Positions 9,378 through 18,939 of a stretch of 64,000 bases of DNA are shown piece after piece. Origin of the DNA: an uncultured Latescibacterota bacterium. Its GTDB lineage: Bacteria > Latescibacterota > UBA2968. Every line of letters begins with the position of its first letter. Position 1 is the first letter of the stretch. The position numbers and the translations under genes were made by a program. The notes under the pieces are model-generated. The model was not told the origin of the DNA. It saw only the letters and a program-made list of their open reading frames with translations, and made no database searches. The DNA lies in assembly GCA_951812755.1 (NCBI GenBank), contig OX638329.1, forward strand, positions 2,589,339 to 2,653,338, written 5' to 3'.

Positions 9378-10490
9378 GTGAAAATTGATGCCGCGGAAAT
9401 TCGATATGTCGAGTTGCTACTGATTTCACCGTGGCGCACGGCTTATGGTGAGGATGCGACGATTCATTCGGTGATGGTTAAACTCTCGGGTGGAGGAACC
9501 TCTGCCTGGGGTGAGGCTACGCCGTTTTACGCGCCGACTTATTCACCCGAGTCAGCCCGATCTGTTTATGAGACGGCGCGGGAATTTTTTTTGCCCCAAA
9601 TTGTTGGCGAAACACTCGATTCGGCGGAAGAAGTGGTGGAAAGACTGTCGATTTTTAAGGGCAATCCTTTTGCCAAAGCGGCTGTAGAGACCGCGTGGTG
9701 GGCATTGGATAGCAAGTTGAAGGGCATACCACTCTGGCAGTCGCTGGGTGCGACTGATCCGACGGTGGCATGTGGTGCTGATTTTGGTGTGCAGGATACG
9801 ATTGATGAACTTTTATCGCTGATCCAGGGTGCTGTGGATGTGGGATATCCGCGTATTAAATTGAAGGTGAAGCATGGATGGGATATTGAGATGCTCAAAG
9901 CCGTGCGCTCGGCTTTTCCCGATCCCGTGATTCATGTGGATTGCAACTCGGGATATGATTTGAATGTAGATTTTGATACGCTCAAGGCATTTGATCAGTT
10001 CAATTTGGCGATGATCGAACAGCCATTGGATCATCTGGACTTGATTGAGCACGCGGAGTTGCAAAGCCAAATTGAGACGCCTGTTTGTTTGGATGAGTCG
10101 GTCAAACGCCCGCGGGATTTTGAACTCGCTCTGAAAATTGGCGCATGTCGCGTGATCAATGTAAAACCCGGTCGCGTGGGAGGCTTGTTAAATGCCGTGA
10201 AAATTCACGATATGGCGCGCGATGCGGGCATAGATGCGTGGGTGGGTGGGATGCTGGAGAGCGGTGTTGGTGCCGGGATTTGTGCGGCGTTGGGCACGTT
10301 GCCGGGATTTAACTATCCAGCAGATGTGTTTCCATCGCGCAAGTTCTACATTGAAGATATTACAGATCGGTGGATTGTGCAGGATGAGAATTGCAATGTG
10401 GTACTGGACGAGACGCCCGGCGTTGGGTTCGATCCAGTGCTCGAACGTCTGGAGAAGGTGACGGTTATGAAGGCGGTTGTAGAGGTGTAA
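9378..10490 (+). CDS. menC: Enolase-superfamily o-succinylbenzoate synthase / N-succinylamino-acid racemase type
   Basis: The 370-residue protein starts at GTG 9378 with AAGAGGA at 9364-9370. The catalytic residues of the OSBS/NSAR group line up almost number for number with the Amycolatopsis enzyme: K163 in the KxK motif (KLKVK), metal ligands D188 (HVDCN), E214 (IEQPL) and D239 (CLDES), and K263 (NVKPG). OSBS makes o-succinylbenzoate in menaquinone synthesis, while NSAR racemises N-succinylamino acids; sequence alone cannot separate them. No other menaquinone gene is in the window, so a racemase role is as likely, and the symbol is only the family name. Its last 26 bases overlap the antitoxin gene on the other strand. 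Confidence 0.8.
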   Translation: MKIDAAEIRYVELLLISPWRTAYGEDATIHSVMVKLSGGGTSAWGEATPFYAPTYSPESARSVYETAREFFLPQIVGETLDSAEEVVERLSIFKGNPFAKAAVETAWWALDSKLKGIPLWQSLGATDPTVACGADFGVQDTIDELLSLIQGAVDVGYPRIKLKVKHGWDIEMLKAVRSAFPDPVIHVDCNSGYDLNVDFDTLKAFDQFNLAMIEQPLDHLDLIEHAELQSQIETPVCLDESVKRPRDFELALKIGACRVINVKPGRVGGLLNAVKIHDMARDAGIDAWVGGMLESGVGAGICAALGTLPGFNYPADVFPSRKFYIEDITDRWIVQDENCNVVLDETPGVGFDPVLERLEKVTVMKAVVEV

Positions 10491-10731
10491 AAGCAATTTT
10501 CACAATTTTACCTTCTTTTGCTTCGGCAATTGACTGACGCAAATGATCTGCATTGACAGGGTTTGAAAGCAGGTATAACGTTTCCTGCCAAGAATTAAAT
10601 TCTTCCAGAGATAGGAGAACGGCTTTCTGGCTTCCCTCTCCACAAATAATCATTGGTTCAGCATCGGCTGTAACGCGCTCAATAACGCGACTCAGGTCAT
10701 TTTTTGCTTCATTTACAGTGATGGCATTCAT
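10465..10731 (-). CDS. YefM/Phd-type antitoxin without a toxin gene
   Basis: The 88-residue product has the Phd/YefM layout: an N-terminal DNA-binding part (NAITVNEAKNDLSRVIERV), a central hydrophobic VLLSLEEFNSWQETLYLL and a C-terminal toxin-binding tail with HLRQSIAEAKEGK. The toxin (YoeB/RelE-like) normally follows directly, but here the gene runs into the 3' end of the enolase-family gene, overlapping it by 26 bases, and no toxin frame exists. It has its own good promoter, so it is probably expressed as an orphan regulator or antitoxin in trans. Confidence 0.8.
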   Translation of the reverse strand: MNAITVNEAKNDLSRVIERVTADAEPMIICGEGSQKAVLLSLEEFNSWQETLYLLSNPVNADHLRQSIAEAKEGKIVKIAFTPLQPPS

Positions 10732-10765
10732 AAATTCGCCTCAATCTGAAGAGTTTGTCTCTACA

Positions 10766-10794
10766 AATATACTGTAATTGTAACACCCGGTCAA
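10766..10794 (-). promoter_or_regulatory. Sigma-70-type promoter of the orphan antitoxin
   Basis: On the minus strand TTGACC (10789-10794) and TATATT (10766-10771) are separated by exactly 17 bases. Transcription would start about 30 bases before the antitoxin ATG. Confidence 0.65.
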
Positions 10795-10809
10795 TCCGGT
10801 TCACTTCAT

Positions 10810-11697
10810 TTAAGCAAGCGCAAATTTGCTCTCTATTGGTTCTACGGTGACAGATACGGTGAGCGCGTGTTGACCACCGCCCTGGACCACACCTTTGAGG
10901 GGGGTGACGTCGGCAAAGTCTCGGCCCCAGGCTACGGTGATGTGCCGGTCGTCGGGCATGAGGTTGTTGGTCGGATCAAAGTCGATCCAGCCGTGATTGG
11001 GCAGGTACACAGAGAACCAGGCGTGGGAAGCATCTGCGCCAATCAGGTAGTCTTTGCCGGGGGAGGGCAGGGTTTCAAGGTAGCCGCTGATATAGCGCGC
11101 GGCCAGATCCATAGCGCGGAGGCAACCGATAGCCAGATGGGCAAAGTCCTGACACACGCCTTTGCGATGTTTGAATACATCGGATAATGGCGTGGATATG
11201 GTGGTAAATCCAGGTACGTATTCAAAGTCGTTGTAGATGCGTTGGGTGAGGTCGCTAACCGCTTCGATGAGGGGACGATTTTTGGTAAATGAAAGTGCTG
11301 CATATTTTGCCAATTCGGGTTCGGTAGAGACTTTGGGAGAATCGAGTACAAATTGGCGTACTGAAAGAAGGGTGGGATCGGTTGTGGTTTTGAGGATGTG
11401 CTGTACGGTTTCCCAGGGCACATCACTGGTCAATTGGGTTTGTGATGCGATCTGTACATCGCTTTTGGCTGTGACTGAGAGGATATTGTGGGGTTGTTCG
11501 ATGGAGAAATAGGCGGTGCGGTTGCCAAAAAAATCTTTTCGCTCGCGAAAGGATGCTGGCTGTGGATCGATGGCGATGTGGCTATTCAAGCATGTCTGAT
11601 TGAAGAAACTGCGCGGGGTCAATCGGGCTTGATTGTGGCACAGGCTTACGGTCTCCGCATATTCGTAGTGGGTCTGATGTGTGATGCGATAATTCAT
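10810..11697 (-). CDS. Transglutaminase-like cysteine peptidase of an alpha-E/ATP-grasp operon
   Basis: The 295-residue protein begins with the bacterial transglutaminase N-terminal beta domain (YRITHQTHYEYAETV) and then has the papain-like core. The catalytic triad is seen as Cys in GVCQDFAH, His in ASHAWFSVY and Asp in DFDPTNN. There is no signal peptide. In operons with alpha-E and circularly permuted ATP-grasp proteins, these enzymes are proposed to cut or exchange peptide or amide bonds made by the ATP-grasp ligase (Iyer and colleagues' amidoligase work). Its ATG overlaps the stop of the preceding fused gene by four bases, so the two are translationally coupled. It is the last gene of the operon. 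Confidence 0.88.
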   Translation of the reverse strand: MNYRITHQTHYEYAETVSLCHNQARLTPRSFFNQTCLNSHIAIDPQPASFRERKDFFGNRTAYFSIEQPHNILSVTAKSDVQIASQTQLTSDVPWETVQHILKTTTDPTLLSVRQFVLDSPKVSTEPELAKYAALSFTKNRPLIEAVSDLTQRIYNDFEYVPGFTTISTPLSDVFKHRKGVCQDFAHLAIGCLRAMDLAARYISGYLETLPSPGKDYLIGADASHAWFSVYLPNHGWIDFDPTNNLMPDDRHITVAWGRDFADVTPLKGVVQGGGQHALTVSVTVEPIESKFALA

Positions 11698-14240
11698 GCG
11701 CCAAAGTTCCGGTGTGTGGGTGCCAATTGTTTTGTATTGCGCGCGTGGCTGAAGTATGTGTGAGAGAGTATTTCCGAGGTTTTTCTGACTTGTGTCTCCA
11801 AATGTGAGAGGAGAGGGTCAAGACCTCCGCGTGCCAATGTGGTCGGATCAGACAGACGCAGTTGGGTGGATGCGTCGAGTATGAGGCGTTCTTCTTCGCT
11901 GAGCCGATGGTGATTTTGCAAACGCGGCAGTTGTGCCATGTGGTCGGCCAGTTGGCTCATTTGATAGGCCAATGTCCGGGGGTTGCTTTCGTCGTGCAAA
12001 AGCAATTCCAGCACGGTTTCCCTGCTGATATAGGTGCGATGGCGGCGCCTGTGTGTGATGAGAGTTTCGGTGATAGAAAGCACAGATTCGAGTACCAACT
12101 GGTCTTCAAGACCTCCAGCGGGCACTGTGGTATCTTCAGGGTGCAGGTGGGCCAGAGTACACCTCAGCAGGGCAATCTGAAGGAGAATGCGTTCGATGCG
12201 CCGGCCCGTGTCGAGCAAATGCCAGCCGAGTTCGCGGGTCATGCTTTCCTGCGTGAGACCGGTGAAGGCGAGCAATCCGGTGAGCACCTGATTGAGTGCA
12301 TTTTGTACATTGAGAAGTTCAACGTTCTTGCGTACCTGGGTCCATTGCGATTCAATGCCATCAATAACGCGCCAGGTATCGGTTGACCATCTGTCGCGAA
12401 TGACAAATGCCGCTTGAACAAGAGCGCGGATGGTAAAGGAAAGGCTTCCCTGTCGCGTGTCGTCGTTTATGACAGATAGAATTTCTTTTTCAGGATTTCG
12501 CAATCGGTCATCCGCGCCTGTGCCGACAAAACCTGGGAATGTATCGGTGGTACAGGTCAGCGCGTGCAAGAGGGAGACGCGACAGGCATTGTCTTCATTC
12601 TTGCGGCGATCTGTGAGATTGTTCACAATGGCGCGAACGAGTCGAATGCCGCCTTCTGCGCGTTCGGCATAACGCCCCACCCAAAACAGATTCTCGGCGG
12701 CGCGGCTGGGCAAAACATAAGATGTGGAAGAACCACCTGTTTGCTGCCAGAGACTGGTGTAGGGTTCGGGTTGGTCGTCAATTACCCAAGTGTCTTTGCT
12801 GTGTGCAAATGTATGCGTAGGGACGACAAAATTACCGCGCTCGGGGGATCTGCGCGTGAGGCCTCCGGGCATTACTGCATAAGTATTTTGGTGGGAGACG
12901 GCAAAGGTGGTGAGGGTGGTGTAGCGAGATTCGAGATGGCCGTTGACCAGGGAAGGTGCTGTTGCAAAGCTGACGTGTTCCAGGCCTGCGTAACGGGTGG
13001 GATTTGCCTTGATGCGATCGCGCCAGACTTCGCGCTCAGCGCGGCTGAGCAAGGCGCCGAAAACGCGGGGGGTAACGGATTGCCGATCAATTGGACAGAG
13101 AACCAGACTGTCGAGATGGTCGAGCACATAGTCCATTTCTCGCGCTTGCCCACACCACCAGGTGGCTACCGAGGGCAGTATGAGGTCTTCTCCCAGCAAG
13201 TGTCGCGCAATGCCGGGTAAAAAGGCCATCAAGCCCGGATTTTCGAGTACGCTGCTACCCAGAGGATTGGCAATGGCAACGTGCCCATTTCGCACGGCAT
13301 CGAGTAGCCCGGCAACGCCGAGTTGCGATTCTTCGTTGAGTTCCAATGGGTCGCAAAAATCGTCATTGATGCGGCGCAAAATGATATCGACGGGATGCAA
13401 GCCATCGATGGATTTGAGCCACACGCGCCCATCGCGTACGGTGAGATCATCGCCTTGCACAAGGGTATAACCCAGATAAGCCGAGAGATACGCATGCTCA
13501 AAATAGGTGGCGTTAAAAGGTCCCGGGGTCAGCACGACGATCCGGGGATTTTCTTTATCGTGAGGGGCAATTTCAGACAGGCTGGCTTGAAAGGTGCGAA
13601 AAAAATCGGCCAGGCGCCGCACATTGCAGTTGTTGAACAAGGTGGGCATAATGCGCGACATCGCAGTTCTGTTTTCGAGCGCGTATCCCAGGCCCGAAGG
13701 CGCCTGTGTGTGGTCGTACAAAACCCACATCTGTCCATCGGGTCCTCGTGCGAGATTGGCGGCATAGACACGCAATTGATGTTCGGATGGCAAAAATATA
13801 TCTTTGCAGGATCTCAAAAAACTGGCGTGATTGTAGATGAGTTCAAAAGGCAACAGGCCCTCTCGGATGAGTGTTTGGGGACCGTATATGTCTTTGAGCA
13901 CGAGGTTGAGTAATTCGGCGCGTTGAGATACACCCCGCGCAATATGGGTCCAGTCATTGGCCTGAAGTAGCAGAGGTATGGGATCGAGTTCCCAGGGGTG
14001 GTGCAAGCCATCGGGGTCGCTGTGTACATTGTACGTAACGCCGTTTTCGCGCAGCAACAATCGCGCTTCCCGGTCGCGGCGCGCCAGTTCTCTGCTGCCC
14101 ATGCGTTCTATTGCGCGAAAAAAGGGATGCCAATGGGCGCGTACCCCGTCTTTTTGGTCCCACATTTCGTCGTAAGAACCGGGTTCAAGGGCGTACCCTT
14201 CGGACATAATATCGGCAATTTCAGGTGGGGTTTTGGACAA
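11694..14240 (-). CDS. Fused circularly permuted ATP-grasp and alpha-E protein
   Basis: The 848-residue protein joins a circularly permuted type 2 ATP-grasp domain (about 1-500) to an alpha-E helical domain that begins near residue 511 with SRAAENLFWVGRYAERAE. Compared with the separate ATP-grasp protein of the same operon, the metal/nucleotide motif [10 protein letters not shown] has become LYDHTQAPSG, and the glycine-rich loop [10 protein letters not shown] has become CPIDRQSVTPR. This suggests that the fused ATP-grasp cannot bind ATP normally. PSGxxYxLENR and TPGPFNATYFEHA remain, so the fold is probably kept. It may be a regulatory or scaffold partner of the active ligase. The loss of function is my inference from alignment by eye. 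Confidence 0.85.
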   Translation of the reverse strand: MSKTPPEIADIMSEGYALEPGSYDEMWDQKDGVRAHWHPFFRAIERMGSRELARRDREARLLLRENGVTYNVHSDPDGLHHPWELDPIPLLLQANDWTHIARGVSQRAELLNLVLKDIYGPQTLIREGLLPFELIYNHASFLRSCKDIFLPSEHQLRVYAANLARGPDGQMWVLYDHTQAPSGLGYALENRTAMSRIMPTLFNNCNVRRLADFFRTFQASLSEIAPHDKENPRIVVLTPGPFNATYFEHAYLSAYLGYTLVQGDDLTVRDGRVWLKSIDGLHPVDIILRRINDDFCDPLELNEESQLGVAGLLDAVRNGHVAIANPLGSSVLENPGLMAFLPGIARHLLGEDLILPSVATWWCGQAREMDYVLDHLDSLVLCPIDRQSVTPRVFGALLSRAEREVWRDRIKANPTRYAGLEHVSFATAPSLVNGHLESRYTTLTTFAVSHQNTYAVMPGGLTRRSPERGNFVVPTHTFAHSKDTWVIDDQPEPYTSLWQQTGGSSTSYVLPSRAAENLFWVGRYAERAEGGIRLVRAIVNNLTDRRKNEDNACRVSLLHALTCTTDTFPGFVGTGADDRLRNPEKEILSVINDDTRQGSLSFTIRALVQAAFVIRDRWSTDTWRVIDGIESQWTQVRKNVELLNVQNALNQVLTGLLAFTGLTQESMTRELGWHLLDTGRRIERILLQIALLRCTLAHLHPEDTTVPAGGLEDQLVLESVLSITETLITHRRRHRTYISRETVLELLLHDESNPRTLAYQMSQLADHMAQLPRLQNHHRLSEEERLILDASTQLRLSDPTTLARGGLDPLLSHLETQVRKTSEILSHTYFSHARNTKQLAPTHRNFGA

Positions 14241-14275
14241 GACGACTGAACTCCGTACAAAAAAAGAGGAAGATT

Positions 14276-15235
14276 TCAGGTGGTCGTGGAGGAGGGCGCA
14301 GTTGCGAAGAAGGTCTCGAAAATTGCGTTGTCAAGCCGGTTGAGGCGCGTTTGAAATGCGTCGAGGTATTCGTGCAGACCCCGCGAAATAATTTCATCGA
14401 TACTGGTGTAATCCAGTTCGGCAAGCAGGCGCCCCAGTACTTGTTCGGATGTGTTTTGGAAAGAGCCTTCGGGTGTACCCGATATGGTGCGCAACGATTG
14501 ATTTGCCCTGAAAAGACAGTATCGAATGGCGCGGGGATATTCGCGGTTTAAGATCAAGAAATCGATTACATTGTGGGGGTCGATAGGGCCAAATTGCTTG
14601 CGATACATTTCGAGGGCACTGGCAGATTTGAGCAATGCCGCCCACTGAATATTGTCAAAGAGCGTGCCCACATCTCCAACTTCGGGCAATAAAAAAAAGT
14701 ATTTGACATCGAGGATGCGCGAGGTTTTATCGGCGCGTTCTAAGTCCCGACCCAGTTGAGCAAATTGCCATGCTTCATTGTGAGACATAGTGTTGCGTTG
14801 AATGCCTGTGAACAGGTGACTGGCCGTGATGATATCTGTAAAGTAGGCATGGGGAGCATCCTGTGCCTGGGGTTTGTCGGTGTTTTGTACCTGCAAGTAG
14901 AATTTGTTAATCTGTTCCCACATTTCCGTTGAAATAATTTCTCGGATAGAACGCGCATTTTCACGGGCGTTTTGCAAGCAGGAGAGAATGGAGTTGGGAT
15001 TTACGGGACTAAATGTCAGGAAGTCGATGACGTTGGCCTGATTGTCCGTTGCGTAGTTTTCGTAGAACAGGTGCTGATCACCTGTGGTGAGCACAAGCGG
15101 TTCCCACTGTCCTTTGGCTTCAACGGGTAAGTCGAGCATCAAGTGGCAATTGACCTCGATAAAGCGGGCGACATTTTCGGCGCGTTCAAGATAGCGGCTC
15201 ATCCAGTAAATGGATTCTGCTGCGCGGCTTAACAT
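14276..15235 (-). CDS. Alpha-E domain protein
   Basis: The 319-residue, mostly helical protein opens with the alpha-E signature SRAAESIYWMSRYLERAENVARF. The duplicated E-containing motif of the family recurs in GRDLERADKTSRILD near residue 170. Alpha-E proteins (formerly DUF403) are almost always encoded next to circularly permuted ATP-grasp ligases and transglutaminases, and are thought to make or hold the peptide tag. It lies 15 bases behind the ATP-grasp gene and 35 bases before the fused gene, inside one operon. Confidence 0.9.
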   Translation of the reverse strand: MLSRAAESIYWMSRYLERAENVARFIEVNCHLMLDLPVEAKGQWEPLVLTTGDQHLFYENYATDNQANVIDFLTFSPVNPNSILSCLQNARENARSIREIISTEMWEQINKFYLQVQNTDKPQAQDAPHAYFTDIITASHLFTGIQRNTMSHNEAWQFAQLGRDLERADKTSRILDVKYFFLLPEVGDVGTLFDNIQWAALLKSASALEMYRKQFGPIDPHNVIDFLILNREYPRAIRYCLFRANQSLRTISGTPEGSFQNTSEQVLGRLLAELDYTSIDEIISRGLHEYLDAFQTRLNRLDNAIFETFFATAPSSTTT

Positions 15236-15250
15236 AAGATGGCTCGTGCG

Positions 15251-16732
15251 TTACTGTTTTTGTGACAGGTACCTATACGGGACAAACGGATCGTCACTGT
15301 CGTATAATACCCAGGTGTCTTTGCTGCCCCCGCCCTGTGAAGAGTTGACGACCAGAGATCCTTTTTTTAGTGCCACGCGCGTCAAGCCGCCGGGCAAGAC
15401 ATAAATATCTTCGCCATTGTAGAGGACATAGGGCCGCAAATCGACGTGCCTGCCTTCAAAGTGGTCATCTACCAGAATAGGGCTTCGCGAGAGTGCAATG
15501 GTGGGCTGTGCAATATAATTGCGTGGGTTTTTGGTGATGCGGTTGGCAAAGTCTTCGCGTTCGGCTCGTGTGGAATTTACGCCAATGAGCATGCCGTATC
15601 CGCCCGACTCATTGGCGGCTTTGACCACAAGGGTGTCCAGGTTTTCGAGTACATGCTGGCGTTGCTTGTCGTCCCAACAAACATAGGTGGGCACATTGGG
15701 GAGCAGGATGTCTTCGTTGAGATAATATTTGATGATTTGTGGCACATAAGCATATACGACCTTGTCGTCGGCAACACCTGTGCCGGGCGCATTTGCAATG
15801 GCTACCTGACCGTTTTTATAGACCTCCATGAGTCCGGGCACGCCCAGCATGGAATCGGAGCGAAAGACTTTTGGGTCGAGAAATCCGGCATCAATACGCC
15901 GATAAATTACGTCAATGCGCTGGAATCCACGGGTCGTTCTCATCGCCACAAAACCATCGGCAACGACGAGGTCCCGCCCTTCGACCAATTCGACACCCAT
16001 TTGTTGGGCGAGAAAGGCATGTTCAAAATAGGCCGAGTTGTAGATGCCGGGTGTGAGTAAAACGACCGTTGGCGATGTGACATGAGGAGGGGCCAAAGAA
16101 CGCAATGTGTTGAGCAATTGAGCGGGATAGTCATCGACATGTCGCACATGAGAAGCTTCAAATACTTCCGGAAATATGCGTTTGAGAATCTCCCGATTTT
16201 CAAGCACATAAGACACGCCCGAAGGACAGCGCATATTGTCTTCGAGGATGTAAAACTGGCCGTCTCTATCGCGCACGAGGTCAATGCCGGAAATGTGACA
16301 CCATACATCTTTGGGTGGCGAAAGGCCAATGCAGGGTTTTAGAAATTCTTGGGCTGTGTCGATGACGTAGCGGGGAATGATGCCGTCTTTGAGGATTTTT
16401 TGATCGGCGTAGATGTCGCAGAGAAAGAGGTTAAGGGCCTGGATGCGCTGCTTGAGCCCTTTTTCGATGTACGTCCAATCGGTATGAGAAACGATGCGCG
16501 GAATGATGTCGAAGGGAAAAATTTTTTCAACGCCGGCTTCGCTGCCATACACGTTGAACGTGATGCCCATGTTCATCAAGGCCAGTTCGGCGGCTTGGTG
16601 GCGTTTTTGGAGTTCGTCTTCGGAGAGTTCGCCGAGTTTTTCAAGGAGCACTCGCGCGCCGGGATGGGGACTGTTCGGAGATTCAAAGAGTTCGTCGTAA
16701 AATCCACCGAGTTCATAAGATGAGAAGTCCAT
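15251..16732 (-). CDS. Circularly permuted type 2 ATP-grasp protein (DUF404/DUF407)
   Basis: The 493-residue protein is the stand-alone ligase of the operon and its first gene. It keeps the motifs expected of a working enzyme: [18 protein letters not shown] near residue 160, [16 protein letters not shown], and the ATP-binding loop [12 protein letters not shown] near residue 370. The family is predicted to form amide bonds between a carboxylate and an amine. No ribosome site stands out, although the leader is short. Upstream lies a 324-base divergent intergenic region. A proteasome-like Anbu peptidase, often found with these genes, is absent here. Confidence 0.88.
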   Translation of the reverse strand: MDFSSYELGGFYDELFESPNSPHPGARVLLEKLGELSEDELQKRHQAAELALMNMGITFNVYGSEAGVEKIFPFDIIPRIVSHTDWTYIEKGLKQRIQALNLFLCDIYADQKILKDGIIPRYVIDTAQEFLKPCIGLSPPKDVWCHISGIDLVRDRDGQFYILEDNMRCPSGVSYVLENREILKRIFPEVFEASHVRHVDDYPAQLLNTLRSLAPPHVTSPTVVLLTPGIYNSAYFEHAFLAQQMGVELVEGRDLVVADGFVAMRTTRGFQRIDVIYRRIDAGFLDPKVFRSDSMLGVPGLMEVYKNGQVAIANAPGTGVADDKVVYAYVPQIIKYYLNEDILLPNVPTYVCWDDKQRQHVLENLDTLVVKAANESGGYGMLIGVNSTRAEREDFANRITKNPRNYIAQPTIALSRSPILVDDHFEGRHVDLRPYVLYNGEDIYVLPGGLTRVALKKGSLVVNSSQGGGSKDTWVLYDSDDPFVPYRYLSQKQ

Positions 16733-16842
16733 GTGTTCACCATCCAGCGAAAGAACGGCTTACGTGACGTGGCGACAAAAAAATAATAAGGCGGTGGAGA
16801 GCACAAGTCAATTGTTTTTTGGGTGAACGACGGGTTGGGATT

Positions 16843-16897
16843 TTAGGATGAGCAGGATGAAAGGCGGGAGGTATCCGCAGATGGTCGCAGATAAGAA
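16843..16897. repeat. Composite intergenic repeat (families D and A)
   Basis: A unit of the type GGATGAGCAGGATGAAAGG (16845-16863) is followed by TCCGCAGATG..CGCAGAT (16873-16889). The same two sequence families mark gene ends elsewhere in the window (57640-57675; 35835-35882; 54960-55007), but here the copy lies between two divergent genes. Nothing coding is seen in 16733-17056. Confidence 0.6.
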
Positions 16898-16979
16898 GCG
16901 AGAGGCTGGTGACTGGTGGGTTGGGTTTTTCACGCTTGGAAACCTTCTGTTCTGTATTTTGAGAGAGGGAGGGAAAGGA

Positions 16980-17008
16980 TTGCTTGATTTGCGGTTTTAA
17001 TCTATTAT
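16980..17008 (+). promoter_or_regulatory. Probable promoter of the Rieske gene
   Basis: TTGCTT (16980-16985) and TATTAT (17003-17008) are 17 bases apart, with a start expected near 17015 and a leader of about 40 bases to the Rieske ribosome site. Confidence 0.45.
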
Positions 17009-17056
17009 CTTTCTTCTACTATAGACCAGTATTATTATTTTCGAGGAGGTATGGTT

Positions 17057-18904
17057 ATGGCTATCGCTACTCAAAGTTTCCAGGACCGACTCATGGACGG
17101 GGATATGACCCTGGATGTTTCTCCGGAGGTGGATCCGAGCAATCTGGTGTATTACAAATTGTGCTCTGCTGATGATTTTGAAGAAGGCGAGGGGAAGCCG
17201 TTTACGGTGGAGGGCACCCACATCGCCGTTTTTCGCTACGAGGGGGAGTTCAATGCGGTAGATAATCGCTGTCCGCACATGGGATATCCGATGTCCGAGG
17301 GCAGCGTTCGGGATGGGGTCCTGATTTGTCACTGGCACCACTGGGAGTTCGACCTTAAGACGGGCGGCTGTTTCATAACCTCCGGAGCTGGAAACGATCT
17401 GAAGAGCTTTCCCGTGGAGGTGTGGGACGACGGGTGTCTGTACGTGGGGCTTGCACCAGGCGAAAAAGAGGCGGCCAGACGCCGGCGGATTGACCGGGGG
17501 AAGTATATTCTTGAGCAGGGCCTAAAAGATCGGAGCTCGCTCCTGATTGCCAAGGCGATTGCCGCGCTAAGGGCTGCGGGCGCCACGCCGCAGGAGATGA
17601 TCCAGCAGGGACTTTTTTACGGGGCATATAAATCGAATGAGGGCTGGTCATCGGGGGTGGCCATTTTGACGCTGGCTGCAAATATGTGGGAAGATGTAGA
17701 TGAGAAGGACCACAATCTTTTCCTGGTCCACGGGCTGACGCAGATTTCCAGACGCACATCAGGAGGTTCGCGGCGGCAGGGTTTCCCTTTGCCCAAAACA
17801 TCGGATGAACCGGATTTGGCGACCCTCAAACGCTGGTTCCGGCGGCTGGTAGATCAGCGCAGCAGCAGCGCAGCACAGCGTATTCTGATGACCATGTACG
17901 ACCGTGGATATTCATCAGAAGAGATTGCAGATGTCGTTTTTACCACGGCGACGGATTTCTATTTTACCGGGGACGGTCACGCGCTCGATTTCGCGAATAA
18001 GATGTTCGAGGCCTTAGATTATGTGGATTGGGAAGGGGCGAATGAAATTTTGCGACCGATTGTGGTGGATTTAGTGGGCAGGGAACGACACGAGGAGACC
18101 GCCCGGTGGGAAGACAGCGTGCCGGTCCTGGAAGATATTTTCACCCGTCTGGACGAGATGTGGGAAGCGAACCAGGAGAATGAGGCACCGCTGGATATTT
18201 CAGCTTTTACGCAGACACTGCTGGGGGAGGAGTTCGAGCCGATTGTCGCCGAGATCGAAGACAAACTGCGCGAGGGTGTGAAGCCCACGGATATCTGCCG
18301 GGCGATGACCTATGCCGGGGCCATCCGCACGGCGCGGTTCCACCTCAAGAACGAGGGGGACTGGCACGATGTGGCGAATATTTATTCTTACGCCCATGCC
18401 CTCTATCGCGCTTTCCACCTGGCGCCGAGCAAAGAGCTTTTGCGCGGCATTTTCCACGGCGCTGTGTTTATGACCTATTTGCGCTGGCTCAACATGCCAG
18501 CGGCTCGTCTGCCCAGGGAAGGACAGCGGCTGGACGAGACGTTCGCGTCTGAGGACAAGATGTTGGACCGGCTACAGGAGTTTGCGGATTTCCAGAAGGT
18601 CTTCGAAGCTGAGGTGCTGGTAAGCCAGTACCTGGAGGAAGGATACGATATCGCGAAGCTCAGGCATACTTTGGCCCATATTATGCTGCGCGAGGATGCG
18701 GAGCTGCACATGTTCCAGGTGCTGGAGGTGGCGTTCCGGCACTACGACCTGTCGGACGATCCGAAGGAAAAGCGTATGCACCTGCTGGCGGCGACCCGGT
18801 ATATTACCGCCCAGAAGGTGATGAAGGGAATTCTGTGGTCCACGGAGAACGCGGAGCGGCTGCAGCGCGGGGAACTGCTAAGCGAGAGGGATGATGATAA
18901 TTAG
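17057..18904 (+). CDS. Rieske 2Fe-2S protein with a long helical C-terminal region
   Basis: The 615-residue protein starts at ATG 17057, seven bases from GAGGAGG (17043-17049); ATG 17051 would touch the ribosome site. Residues 30-130 form a Rieske domain with the ligands C72, H74, C91 and H94 (RCPHMGYP and CHWHHWEF). The following 480 residues are largely helical with no motif that I recognise; they include histidines (for example in LFLVHGL and FHGAVFM) that could bind a metal or a cofactor. It is not a ring-hydroxylase alpha subunit by any motif I can see. The codon choice is visibly richer in GC and CTG than its neighbours. It is transcribed alone, between a divergent promoter and a terminator. 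Confidence 0.75.
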   Translation: MAIATQSFQDRLMDGDMTLDVSPEVDPSNLVYYKLCSADDFEEGEGKPFTVEGTHIAVFRYEGEFNAVDNRCPHMGYPMSEGSVRDGVLICHWHHWEFDLKTGGCFITSGAGNDLKSFPVEVWDDGCLYVGLAPGEKEAARRRRIDRGKYILEQGLKDRSSLLIAKAIAALRAAGATPQEMIQQGLFYGAYKSNEGWSSGVAILTLAANMWEDVDEKDHNLFLVHGLTQISRRTSGGSRRQGFPLPKTSDEPDLATLKRWFRRLVDQRSSSAAQRILMTMYDRGYSSEEIADVVFTTATDFYFTGDGHALDFANKMFEALDYVDWEGANEILRPIVVDLVGRERHEETARWEDSVPVLEDIFTRLDEMWEANQENEAPLDISAFTQTLLGEEFEPIVAEIEDKLREGVKPTDICRAMTYAGAIRTARFHLKNEGDWHDVANIYSYAHALYRAFHLAPSKELLRGIFHGAVFMTYLRWLNMPAARLPREGQRLDETFASEDKMLDRLQEFADFQKVFEAEVLVSQYLEEGYDIAKLRHTLAHIMLREDAELHMFQVLEVAFRHYDLSDDPKEKRMHLLAATRYITAQKVMKGILWSTENAERLQRGELLSERDDDN

Positions 18905-18939
18905 GACAGGGCTTAGGTGAAGGCAGAGGGCTGAACAGA

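Noticed and set aside
12564-13220. 218-residue plus-strand frame inside the fused ATP-grasp/alpha-E gene
   Set aside because: It lies antisense to a conserved coding sequence and has no independent support.
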